Below, one piece after another: positions 13,741-20,636 of a stretch of 22,000 bases of DNA. This DNA is from a virus. Below the pieces are notes generated by a model that was not told the DNA's origin, searched no databases, and worked only from the letters and a program-made list of their open reading frames with translations. Location of the stretch: IMG/VR virus record IMGVR_UViG_3300032286_000195, positions 1 through 22,000 of that record. The stretch is one strand, 5' to 3'. How positions within the stretch are numbered: position 1 is the stretch's first letter; every line of letters begins with the position of its first letter. The translations under genes were made by a program, and so were the position numbers.

Positions 13741-13750
13741 TAAGTATAGC
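13741..13750 (-). promoter_or_regulatory. TATACT-containing motif upstream of the HTH gene
   Basis: Read on the minus strand, GCTATACTTA carries a -10-like TATACT. The identical 10-mer recurs at 14205-14214 upstream of the other leftward gene. No convincing -35 is seen 16-18 bases upstream, so it may be a weak promoter or a shared regulator site. Confidence 0.25.
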
Positions 13751-13764
13751 GAGGTTTTAGTATA

Positions 13765-14103
13765 TTAGCTAGCTTTTTTACGTGCTCTAACTGATTTAAT
13801 TTTTGGTTCCTCTATTGGGCTATTTTGGCCTAAAACTATAGTTTTAATGATTCCGATCTCTGCGCCGGTCTTCATTACATGAGCTTCGATGTTATTGACT
13901 CGATCTGCCAGGGAGCTTCCGCCGTTTTCCCAGAGCTGATGTTCTACCCGGTCGAGTCGATCTGCTAGAGTTCTACCATCTTTATCGGTTCCTAATGCTT
14001 GACCGATACGGTAAACTAATCTGTATATGGAGTAGATACCACCAAAAATTACGCCTAATGCTGTAATTACTGCGGCGATTGTGAAAATGGCTTCTGTTGT
14101 CAT
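13765..14103 (-). CDS. Membrane-anchored coiled-coil protein, DUF2746-like (holin candidate)
   Basis: The 112-aa product has one strong N-terminal membrane segment (about residues 6-30, 'FTIAAVITALGVIFGGIYSI'). Then comes a coiled-coil stretch with 'RTLADRLDRVEHQLWENGGSSLADRVNNIEAHV' (two parts, about 44-75), and last a basic tail (RARKKAS). The 'EHQL..NGGSSL.D.V..IE' pattern is that of DUF2746 proteins in actinophages, which have been suggested as holins because some lie in lysis cassettes. No lysin gene is in this window, so the holin call is uncertain. The N-out or N-in orientation cannot be read. It is the first gene of the leftward block and faces away from the primase gene. A TATTAT box lies five bases before its ATG. 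Confidence 0.65.
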   Translation of the reverse strand: MTTEAIFTIAAVITALGVIFGGIYSIYRLVYRIGQALGTDKDGRTLADRLDRVEHQLWENGGSSLADRVNNIEAHVMKTGAEIGIIKTIVLGQNSPIEEPKIKSVRARKKAS

Positions 14104-14108
14104 GGCCT

Positions 14109-14114
14109 ATAATA
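14109..14114 (-). promoter_or_regulatory. -10-like box five bases before the membrane-protein start
   Basis: On the minus strand TATTAT spans 14114 to 14109, and the ATG starts at 14103, the same geometry as the leaderless candidates at 10883 and 11434. There is no properly spaced Shine-Dalgarno. The -35 region is poor. Confidence 0.4.
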
Positions 14115-14231
14115 GAACTCTCTGGAAAGTAATTAGATTTGCTTTTTCCATTTTACCCTATAAGGGATCGCTTTATTTGACGGGCTGTTAGTTCGAGCCG
14201 CCAATAAGTATAGCCATTTCGGCACTGTAAC

Positions 14232-14260
14232 TTGCACTCGCCTGCATGCGGGTGTACTAT
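14232..14260 (+). promoter_or_regulatory. Promoter for the primase-helicase gene, with a dyad in its spacer
   Basis: TTGCAC (14232-14237) and TACTAT (14255-14260) are 17 bases apart. The predicted start near 14267 leaves about 26 bases of leader with GGAAAG (14279-14284) eight bases before ATG 14293. The spacer contains an imperfect palindrome centred on GCATGC (12 of 16 positions symmetric), well placed for a repressor. Confidence 0.5.
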
Positions 14261-14292
14261 TTTTATTACTAACTTATTGGAAAGACGTTTAT

Positions 14293-16890
14293 ATGAGCAA
14301 CTGGGAATCTGCTGGCAACGGCCGCCTACCTAAAGGTGCAGAATGGTACGCTAAGCAGGGTTGGGTGCTACTTCCTGTTCATGGTATTGAAGATGGTCGC
14401 TGTACATGTAATAAGCCTCACGGGGACTCTAAAGACGTAGGTAAGCACCCAGCTCTTTATAACTGGAATACCGAAGCTAGCTCAGACCCTACTCAGGTGG
14501 GGATTTGGTGGGAGCAAAATCCTGAATATAACATTGGTGTTTTTTGTAAGCCATCTGGCTTTTTTGCAATTGATATTGACCCACGTTCGGGCGGTGATGA
14601 GTCTTTTGAGATTCTAGAATCCCGTGCTGAAGGAAACCTACCTCCAACCGTTGAAGCCATAACTGGTGAATACAACGTTAAGGGCAAGGTAGTTCGTGGA
14701 CGTCACCTTATCTATCGCTGCGACCCAAATGAAAAATTCCTAGGCAACCTATCTAAAGAGGGTCTAAAAGGAATTGATATCAAGCACAACGGATATATTC
14801 TTATTGCTCCATCTCGTCACTTCTCTGGTACATCATATGACTGGAAGCCTGGTCATGCTCCATGGGAAATGGAGATTGCTGACGCCCCGGAAGACCTACT
14901 ATCTGTACTCCGAGCCAAAGCACTTCGTCAGTCCAGCGGATCTTCATACAAAGATGGCAACTGGGATTGGGTATCTGAACTAGAGTTTGCTGGCGAACGT
15001 GTTGACATTGAAAAAGTTCTTGAAGAAGGAATTGACGAGGGCCATCGAGCAGTAGAGGTTTATCGACTTGCCTGTGCACTTGCAAACAAGTTTGGAACTA
15101 GTTCCGAGGCTCGTTTGATGATTGAGTCAATGATGATTCGTTTTAACCACGAAATGGTTAGACCTCCGATGGAACTTGAGGGCACTAACTCACTTCTAAT
15201 GCATGTTCACCGTGCTATTGACTTTGTTGGTTCTAGTCCAAAGATTGATCGTTCTTGGCCAGGGCTTACTGAGTGGGTTGCAAACCAAGGTCAGGAGTGG
15301 GCTAATAACTCGTCTTCCAAGACTGCAACTTCCTATTCTCCTAATGTAGTTGGCACGTCAGTGACTCGACTAATCGAAGATGGTATGTCTATATCTGATG
15401 CTTCTAGTAACGGAAACTTAGACCTACCTAAAGACTTAGATGCTATTTCCGAAGAAGATGGTGGTCGTCCAGGTTGGCGTACACTTACTGATGTTGGAAA
15501 TGGTCGTCGGTTAGTTGACACTTATGGTTCCGCTATTCGATATACCCCTGGCCTTGGTTGGTTCCACTGGGATGGGACATACTGGCGTCCAGATGCCGAA
15601 GACCTAGAACTTCAAGAACTTGCTAAGCGTATTGCCCCTGTAATTGCTAGCGAGGTAGGAAACTATGGTGAAGACGAGCAGCAGAAAAAACAAGATGTAA
15701 TTAAGTGGGCTAATCAAGCTAAATCAAATAGCCGAATTAATAACATGATTACCAGTTGCGTCTCTGACCCTCGTGTTGTTGTTGGTGTAGAACGCTGGGA
15801 TGGCGATGAAAATCTGCTTGGTGTTATGAATGGTGTAATCGACCTAAAGACTGGTGAACTATTACGTGGTAAGCCAGATCTATATATTACAAAGCGTGCT
15901 CCGGTTTCTTACACCCCTGGACTTCGCAACGTACGCTGGGAGCAGTTTATTGATTATGCAACTGGTGGAGATAAAGAACTTCAAGACTGGATTCAGAGAG
16001 CAGTTGGATACACGCTAACTGGTTTGAATAATCAAGACATTATGTTCTTAGTTTATGGTCCTCCTGGTTCTGGTAAAAATACTTTTGTTGAGACTATTGT
16101 CGAAGCTCTTGGTACAGAGCAGTATGCTGGAGCACTCTCTTCTGAAGTTCTTGCTGCCGGAGATGGTAGATCCAGCTCTTCTGATCAGTACTACTTAGCC
16201 GAACTTCGTGGTAAGCGTATGATTTGGGTAGACGAGTTGCCTGAGACTGAGCGTCTAAAAGAAAATAAGATTAAGCAACTTACTGGTTCATCCACTATTC
16301 AAGCACGCTCTCCTGGCGAGAAGCCATTTACATTCCGTGCTCAAGGAAAGTTGTGGGTCACAACTAACCACCGTCCTATGATTACTGATGATGCCATGTG
16401 GCGTCGTATTCGTCCTATTCCATGGACAAATGTCGCGGAGAATCCAGACCCGGCTTTAAAGGCTTATCTAGCTGACCCTGAGGGTGGGCTTCCTGCAGTT
16501 CTTGCTTGGGCCGTTGAGGGTGCAATTAAATACTTAGGTTCATCTGCTCGTGACCCACTTGGCTGGTGCTCTGCTGTCCGTGAAGCAGCTGATATTTACC
16601 GTAAGAATGAAGACCGTATTGGCCTATTCCTAGATGAAGAAACACGCGAAACAGAGGGTGCTTCGGTACTTGTAAAGCAGTTATACTCCATCTATAGAAT
16701 GTGGTCAGATGAACGCGGTGAGCGTCCTATGACTCAGATTGCATTCCAGCGCAAGTTGACTGACCGTGGTCTACCTATTGTCGGTCAGGGCTCTAGAGCC
16801 GAGGTTAGAAACCGTACTCAGATGCCAAGAGTGGTAGAAACTGCTGAAGTTGATTGGTCTATGGCAACACGTTTTGCACGCAACATATAG
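14293..16890 (+). CDS. Prim-pol primase / SF3 helicase (D5-like)
   Basis: The 865-aa product joins two activities. Residues about 14-210 form a bifunctional primase-polymerase domain: 'GAEWYAKQGWVLLPV', a Cys/His patch (C37, C39, H43), 'FFAIDIDP' with catalytic D94 and D96, 'GRHLIYRC' (H138) and 'GYILIAPSRH'. The C-terminal part is a superfamily 3 helicase with the D5-type lead-in 'LLGVMNGVIDLKTGEL', Walker A GPPGSGKNT (589-597), Walker B 'MIWVDELPE' (D647-E648) and motif C/sensor 'LWVTTNHRP' (N692). A winged-helix-like C-terminus follows. It should unwind and prime phage DNA for the family A polymerase at 2055. It is transcribed alone from the promoter at 14232 and ends before the hairpin at 16940. 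Length is typical for fused phage/plasmid primases. Confidence 0.93.
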   Translation: MSNWESAGNGRLPKGAEWYAKQGWVLLPVHGIEDGRCTCNKPHGDSKDVGKHPALYNWNTEASSDPTQVGIWWEQNPEYNIGVFCKPSGFFAIDIDPRSGGDESFEILESRAEGNLPPTVEAITGEYNVKGKVVRGRHLIYRCDPNEKFLGNLSKEGLKGIDIKHNGYILIAPSRHFSGTSYDWKPGHAPWEMEIADAPEDLLSVLRAKALRQSSGSSYKDGNWDWVSELEFAGERVDIEKVLEEGIDEGHRAVEVYRLACALANKFGTSSEARLMIESMMIRFNHEMVRPPMELEGTNSLLMHVHRAIDFVGSSPKIDRSWPGLTEWVANQGQEWANNSSSKTATSYSPNVVGTSVTRLIEDGMSISDASSNGNLDLPKDLDAISEEDGGRPGWRTLTDVGNGRRLVDTYGSAIRYTPGLGWFHWDGTYWRPDAEDLELQELAKRIAPVIASEVGNYGEDEQQKKQDVIKWANQAKSNSRINNMITSCVSDPRVVVGVERWDGDENLLGVMNGVIDLKTGELLRGKPDLYITKRAPVSYTPGLRNVRWEQFIDYATGGDKELQDWIQRAVGYTLTGLNNQDIMFLVYGPPGSGKNTFVETIVEALGTEQYAGALSSEVLAAGDGRSSSSDQYYLAELRGKRMIWVDELPETERLKENKIKQLTGSSTIQARSPGEKPFTFRAQGKLWVTTNHRPMITDDAMWRRIRPIPWTNVAENPDPALKAYLADPEGGLPAVLAWAVEGAIKYLGSSARDPLGWCSAVREAADIYRKNEDRIGLFLDEETRETEGASVLVKQLYSIYRMWSDERGERPMTQIAFQRKLTDRGLPIVGQGSRAEVRNRTQMPRVVETAEVDWSMATRFARNI

Positions 16891-16898
16891 CATTTATG

Positions 16899-16907
16899 TG
16901 CTAGTGT
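16899..16907 (+). promoter_or_regulatory. Weak extended -10 candidate before the glyco-cassette
   Basis: TGCTAGTGT resembles the extended -10 at 5066-5074 (TGCTAGTAT), differing at one base. A start near 16914 would place the hairpin 16940-16968 in the leader of the gene at 17000. No well-spaced -35 is visible. Confidence 0.25.
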
Positions 16908-16939
16908 AATTATGTGCTGCTCGGGAGAGATTGGCCATC

Positions 16940-16968
16940 GAGGGGTCTGTTTATTAAACAGGCCCCTC
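16940..16968 (+). terminator. 13-bp hairpin between the primase gene and the glyco-cassette
   Basis: Positions 16940-16952 pair with 16956-16968 over 13 bp (one T-G wobble) with a three-base loop. It starts 50 bases after the primase stop and ends 31 bases before ATG 17000. The following sequence is AT-rich but not a T-run, so it may be a terminator for the primase message, a leader structure of the cassette, or both. Confidence 0.55.
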
Positions 16969-16999
16969 AAATTAAATTTATTGTTAATTTAAGGAATAT

Positions 17000-17740
17000 A
17001 TGCACGTAAGAATAGCAACCCCTATGTATGGAGGAAACTGTAAAGGTATCTATGTAGATAGTATTTTAGCTCTCACCTTTGCACTAGCCAGAGCCGGGCA
17101 TGAAGTTTCTTTCTCCAAGATATATAACGAAAGTCTTATTACTAGAGCAAGAAATAATCTTGTTTATGAATTTTTAAATAGTACTGCTGATGTACTTTTA
17201 TTTGTAGATGCTGATGAGGGTTTTAGTGCTCCAGATGTTCTTAAAATGCTTGAATTAGACAAAGATATTATTGGTGGAATTTATCCGATGAAAAATATTA
17301 ACTGGGAAAATATTAAAAAAGCTGTATTAGCTGGAAAAGAAAATTTAACGGAGTATTCTGGATTTTTTGCACTAAACCTACTCCCAGGTGAGACTCAATT
17401 TCAAGTAAATCAGCCAGTTGAAGTTACAGAGGTTGCCACTGGTTTAATGGCTATTAAGCGTTCTGTTTTTGAAAAAATGGAAGAGCACTGTCCAAAATAT
17501 GCACTAAATAATAGCACTGCTAATTTTGAATTTGACAAAATGGTTACAGAGTTTTTTACAACTAGTATTACTCCCGAAGGTATTTTACTGTCAGAAGATT
17601 ATCACTTTTGTCGCAAGTGGAGATCCTTAGGTGGTCAAGTATATGCTGCACCATGGGTTGCCGTTGATCATGCTGGAGAATACGTCTTTAGTGGTCGTTT
17701 TTCTTCTTATGCAGAGTTAAACGCTACTAAAATTGAATAA
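17000..17740 (+). CDS. GT-A fold glycosyltransferase
   Basis: ATG 17000 follows AAGGA at the usual spacing. The 246-aa product starts 'MHVRIATPMYGGNCKG' and carries 'SLITRARNNLV' (45-55), then 'VLLFVDADEGF', with the metal- and nucleotide-sugar-binding D70-A-D72. Later comes 'SEDYHFCRKWRSLGGQVYAAPWV' (split, about 198-220), with the acidic catalytic-base region E199-D200 and H224 in 'AVDHAG'. This is the arrangement of small retaining or inverting GT-A enzymes of the GT2/Anp1-like type common in phages. The sugar and acceptor are unknown. It is the first gene of a four-gene AT-rich cassette lying between fibre loci, which favours glycosylation of virion or surface structures. The stop lies one base before the next ATG. 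Confidence 0.8.
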   Translation: MHVRIATPMYGGNCKGIYVDSILALTFALARAGHEVSFSKIYNESLITRARNNLVYEFLNSTADVLLFVDADEGFSAPDVLKMLELDKDIIGGIYPMKNINWENIKKAVLAGKENLTEYSGFFALNLLPGETQFQVNQPVEVTEVATGLMAIKRSVFEKMEEHCPKYALNNSTANFEFDKMVTEFFTTSITPEGILLSEDYHFCRKWRSLGGQVYAAPWVAVDHAGEYVFSGRFSSYAELNATKIE

Positions 17741-17741
17741 T

Positions 17742-18767
17742 ATGATCTTAGATAATTTAGTTCAAAGATCAGTATCTCAGGGTGGTAGATTAGCTCCGAT
17801 AGTTATATCTAACGAGCTAACTTCTGGTACAGGGTTGATGAATCCGTCTATTTTTGTTAATTCTAAAAATGAGATTTTTATAAATCTACGCCACGTAAAC
17901 TACACGCTATATCACTCGGAGAACCAGCAACGCTTTATCAGCCCGTGGGGGCCGATGGCCTACCTACATCCGGAATCAGATTTAGCACTTAGAACAACTA
18001 ATTACATTTGTAAGTTAGATGAGAATCTATTAATAAGTGGTTACGGGGTAGTTGATACATCGGAATTTGATGTCACTCCGCTCTGGGAATTTACTGGAGA
18101 AGAAGATTGCCGTTTAGTTGAATGGGACGGTAGATACTACATAATTGGTGTAAGACGCGATACCACCACAAATGGTGAAGGTCGTATGGAACTTAGTGAA
18201 ATCACAATTAATGAAGAAACCTGGGAAGTAAAAGAAATTTCTAGGATACGTATTCCTGCTCCAGGAGAAAATCTTTCATACTGTGAAAAAAATTGGATGC
18301 CAATTCTTGATAAGCCTTTTCACTTTGTAAAATGGACTTCTCCCACAGAAGTTGTTAGAACTTATCCCGAGCTTCCTGCTCGTTGTGAGCAAGTATCTCT
18401 AAGTCAAGGATTAGTGACGTCTAAGGACCAGCGGGGTGGTTCTCAAGTGGTTAGGTGGGGAGATGTCTATATTGCTATAACACACGAAGTGGATCTTTTT
18501 AAAAACTATTTAAATCAAAAAGATGGAATTTATCGACATCGCTTAGTTGTTTGGGACGAGCAGTTTAATCTCATTGGACTCTCTCCAGAACCACTAACAT
18601 TTTTAGAAGGCCGAGTGGAGTTTGCAGCCGGAGCTGCTAAGTATGGCGATGATCTCTTGGTTAGCTTTGGTTTCCAGGACAATGCATCTTATGTGCTACA
18701 AGTTCCTAAAGTAGTAGTAGAAGAATTAATTTCTGATGCTTTACTGACTACTAGAGTGGGAGGATAG
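17742..18767 (+). CDS. GH130/GH43-like five-bladed beta-propeller protein
   Basis: Start taken at ATG 17742 (341 aa); a TTG at 17733 is an alternative. The sequence shows repeated beta-sheet blades with the marks of mannoside-phosphorylase-like propellers: 'LMNPSIF' near the N-terminus, 'EEDCRLVEWDGRYYIIGVRRD' (split, about 118-139) in place of the usual 'EDPR', then 'CEKNWMPI' and 'GGSQVVRWGDVYIAITHE'. In GH130 the EDPR-like blade supplies catalytic and phosphate-binding residues; here the Pro is replaced by Cys, so activity is open. There is no signal peptide. It may process or recognise a mannose-type glycan made or targeted with the neighbouring glycosyltransferase. It is a confident propeller by pattern, with only moderate confidence in GH130 membership. 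Confidence 0.6.
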   Translation: MILDNLVQRSVSQGGRLAPIVISNELTSGTGLMNPSIFVNSKNEIFINLRHVNYTLYHSENQQRFISPWGPMAYLHPESDLALRTTNYICKLDENLLISGYGVVDTSEFDVTPLWEFTGEEDCRLVEWDGRYYIIGVRRDTTTNGEGRMELSEITINEETWEVKEISRIRIPAPGENLSYCEKNWMPILDKPFHFVKWTSPTEVVRTYPELPARCEQVSLSQGLVTSKDQRGGSQVVRWGDVYIAITHEVDLFKNYLNQKDGIYRHRLVVWDEQFNLIGLSPEPLTFLEGRVEFAAGAAKYGDDLLVSFGFQDNASYVLQVPKVVVEELISDALLTTRVGG

Positions 18768-18773
18768 TAGATA

Positions 18774-19508
18774 ATGTACGAAGAGTACTGGAGACAAAAC
18801 ACTTATGAAATTGCAGATAGAGTTTCAAATATAAAAAATCTTTTAAAAACTTCTACTCCTTTAAATACTAAATTTACACGTAAAGGTAGCACTGGAGATG
18901 GTGGTTACGTGATTGCAGATGATATTAAATCTAATGATTATCTTGTCTCTTTTGGTATTGACAATAATGTTGATTTTGAAAAATCAATAAGTGAGTATGG
19001 CTGCAAGTCAGATTTATACGATAATTCAATTGACAAACTGCCATCTCATGTAGAAAACTCGACATTTTTTAAAAAAACTATTGGAACACATGAAAATGAA
19101 ATTTCTTTAGAGGAATCCATAAAAGATATAACTAAAGATATTATTTTAAAAGTAGATATTGAAGGTTCAGAATGGGACATATTCTCTCAAGTTTCTTTAG
19201 AGGATCTGTCTAAATGCAGACAAATACTTATAGAAGTGCATTGGATGCAAAATCTAAATAACAAAGATTTTTACAATAAAGCATTAACTGCGTTTACTAA
19301 ACTACGTAGCACCCATACCCCTGTATTAGTACACGCTAATAATAACGTTCCACTTATGATTATAGGTAATTCTCCTGTTCCTATGGTTTTTGAAATTTTA
19401 TATCTTAGAACTGTTGATTACACTTTTGCAAAAAGTGAAGATCCATTTGACGGGTTAGTTGTTAAAAATGATGTAAATTTTCCAGAGATAGGTCTTAGTT
19501 TTCCGTGA
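18774..19508 (+). CDS. FkbM-like SAM-dependent methyltransferase
   Basis: ATG 18774 follows GGGAGGA. The 244-aa product has 'GSTGDGGYVIADD' (38-50), 'DYLVSFGIDNNVDFE' (55-69), an acidic strand end 'SDLYDNSID' (79-87) and 'DIILKVDIEGSEWDIF' (122-137). This KxDIEGSEW motif is the hallmark of FkbM/Methyltransf_21-22 family enzymes, which methylate hydroxyl groups of sugars or small molecules. Within the cassette it most likely O-methylates the sugar added by the glycosyltransferase. The start lies six bases after the preceding stop and the last four bases overlap the next gene (GTGA), so it belongs to the same transcript. Confidence 0.75.
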   Translation: MYEEYWRQNTYEIADRVSNIKNLLKTSTPLNTKFTRKGSTGDGGYVIADDIKSNDYLVSFGIDNNVDFEKSISEYGCKSDLYDNSIDKLPSHVENSTFFKKTIGTHENEISLEESIKDITKDIILKVDIEGSEWDIFSQVSLEDLSKCRQILIEVHWMQNLNNKDFYNKALTAFTKLRSTHTPVLVHANNNVPLMIIGNSPVPMVFEILYLRTVDYTFAKSEDPFDGLVVKNDVNFPEIGLSFP

Positions 19509-20083
19509 GTGTAGATAATATTAAAAATTTAGTAATTAAACTTGCTGAAAACCCGTTTGATGCTTCGATTAATTTTGAATTAGCGTTAGAGTATGACTCT
19601 ATGAATCAGCCAGCTTCTGCTGTTTCTTTCTATTTACGTGCTATTGAATACGGTTATAAAACTAATTCATTGATTGTTTATACTTCGCTTCTTAGAATGT
19701 CTTTATGTTTTGAAAGACAAAAAGATAGAAAGCATACTGTATCTAATTCAATACTTCAAGCAATTGCTTATCTACCTAAAAGACCGGAAGCATACTTTTT
19801 ATTATCAAAAATTTATGAAAAAGATCAGAATTGGCAAGAATGTTACACTCAAGCAGCTATTGGACTTTCAACCTTAGATAGTCCTTTAGTTAAACTTCCA
19901 GCGTTTATTGATGGCTACCACGGGGATTACGCTTTAGAGTTTCAGCAAGCCGTTAGTGCTTGGTGGATTGGCAGAAAAGAAGAGAGCATTGAACTTCTTA
20001 AAAATCTAAGTGCTAGACCTGAGCTAAGTCTTTTATACAAGGACGCTGTAGAAAATAACCTAAAAAACTTAAAGATTTATTAA
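19505..20083 (+). CDS. TPR-repeat protein (192 aa)
   Basis: The start is GTG 19505, overlapping the methyltransferase stop by four bases (GTGA), a standard coupling arrangement. The product is all-helical with TPR signatures: 'NFELALEYDSMNQPASAVSFYLRAIEYG' (about 23-50) and 'AYFLLSKIYEKDQNWQECYTQAAIGLSTL' (about 95-123). Another likely pair follows at 'AVSAWWIGRKEESIELLKNLS'. TPR domains are protein scaffolds and often accompany glycosyltransferases that modify many sites on one protein. Here it may dock the cassette enzymes or hold the acceptor. It has no catalytic motif and no signal peptide. Confidence 0.75.
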   Translation: MSVDNIKNLVIKLAENPFDASINFELALEYDSMNQPASAVSFYLRAIEYGYKTNSLIVYTSLLRMSLCFERQKDRKHTVSNSILQAIAYLPKRPEAYFLLSKIYEKDQNWQECYTQAAIGLSTLDSPLVKLPAFIDGYHGDYALEFQQAVSAWWIGRKEESIELLKNLSARPELSLLYKDAVENNLKNLKIY

Positions 20084-20107
20084 TCTACAAATAAAATTGC
20101 ATTTGAG

Positions 20108-20128
20108 AGGCGTCCTGAGCAGGAGCCT
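20108..20128. terminator. Imperfect hairpin between convergent operons
   Basis: AGGC (20108-20111) and TCCT (20113-20116) pair with AGGA (20121-20124) and GCCT (20125-20128), with G20112 bulged and a GAGC loop. It sits in the 67-base gap between the rightward TPR gene and the leftward fibre gene. The flank is A-rich on the plus strand rather than T-rich, so it is not a classic intrinsic terminator in either direction. Confidence 0.35.
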
Positions 20129-20150
20129 AGAAAAAAAGAAAAAGACTAAA

Positions 20151-20636
20151 TTACGGTAAAGCTGTTGCACCTAATACTACTGAAACATCATCAAGGTTGA
20201 ACTCACCGATAAAGATGTCTGTTGGATAAATTGCGAGTACTATCTGTGTTGAAGTTGCTAAAACATTCTCAAATTTAAAATACTGCCAATCAGTAGATGT
20301 ACCTAAAAGACTTGTTGTCGTTGAACTGCCTAAAAAGTCAATTTGGTAGGTTCTTGATAAATCTGCATTTCTTAGCCAAAAGGATAAAGAATATCTTTGT
20401 CCAATAGTCAAACTTGTATCTTGAATATAGTACGCATATGGGCTGTTTTCTCCATCAAAAGAAGTATTTAAACTTGCTGGACTTGACCTAAAAACACTTG
20501 TATCTCTAACAGGATTGGTTGAATTTATCCAACCATTAAGGTTTACAGAAAAACTTGGATTAGTGACAAGGTTTGTCGGGGCAGGTGTAGACCCAGCCTT
20601 CACACTGCCAATCAATCCTGCAACAACACCAGACAT
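20151..20636 (-). CDS. Jelly-roll carbohydrate-binding-like virion protein (161 aa)
   Basis: The start ATG (20636-20634) overlaps the stop of the upstream fibre gene by one base (TAATG on the minus strand). After a short Gly/Ala-rich start, 'NLVTNPSFSVNLNGW' (about 22-36) opens a beta-jelly-roll of the CBM4/9-like type often seen in phage appendages. It continues through 'YYIQDTSLTIGQRYSLSFWLRNAD' (69-92) and 'WQYFKFENVLATSTQIVLAIYP', and closes with 'FNLDDVSVVLG' (145-155). This fold binds glycans in many proteins, so a host-surface-binding tip is a fair inference. Coupling to the fibre gene suggests the two products assemble together. Confidence 0.72.
   Translation of the reverse strand: MSGVVAGLIGSVKAGSTPAPTNLVTNPSFSVNLNGWINSTNPVRDTSVFRSSPASLNTSFDGENSPYAYYIQDTSLTIGQRYSLSFWLRNADLSRTYQIDFLGSSTTTSLLGTSTDWQYFKFENVLATSTQIVLAIYPTDIFIGEFNLDDVSVVLGATALP

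Larger units (their letters stand above)
14104..14292. promoter_or_regulatory. Divergent intergenic region with operator-like palindromes
   Basis: This 189-base gap is the longest non-coding stretch in the window and separates leftward from rightward genes. It holds promoter candidates on both strands, a short palindrome CCCT-ATA-AGGG (14156-14166), a small stem GGCT/AGCC (14183-14186 with 14196-14199) and a dyad around GCATGC (about 14239-14254). It is a reasonable place for a switch region or an origin beside the primase gene, but no iteron array was seen. Confidence 0.45.

Noticed and set aside
13765-14103. Complete lysis cassette
   Set aside because: Only a membrane/coiled-coil candidate is present. 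No amidase, lysozyme, peptidase or esterase gene was found in the window.
14161-14255. Possible tRNA suggested by GTTCGAGCC near 14191
   Set aside because: No matching acceptor stem, D arm or anticodon arm could be drawn on either strand; the segment is promoter DNA with a short local stem.
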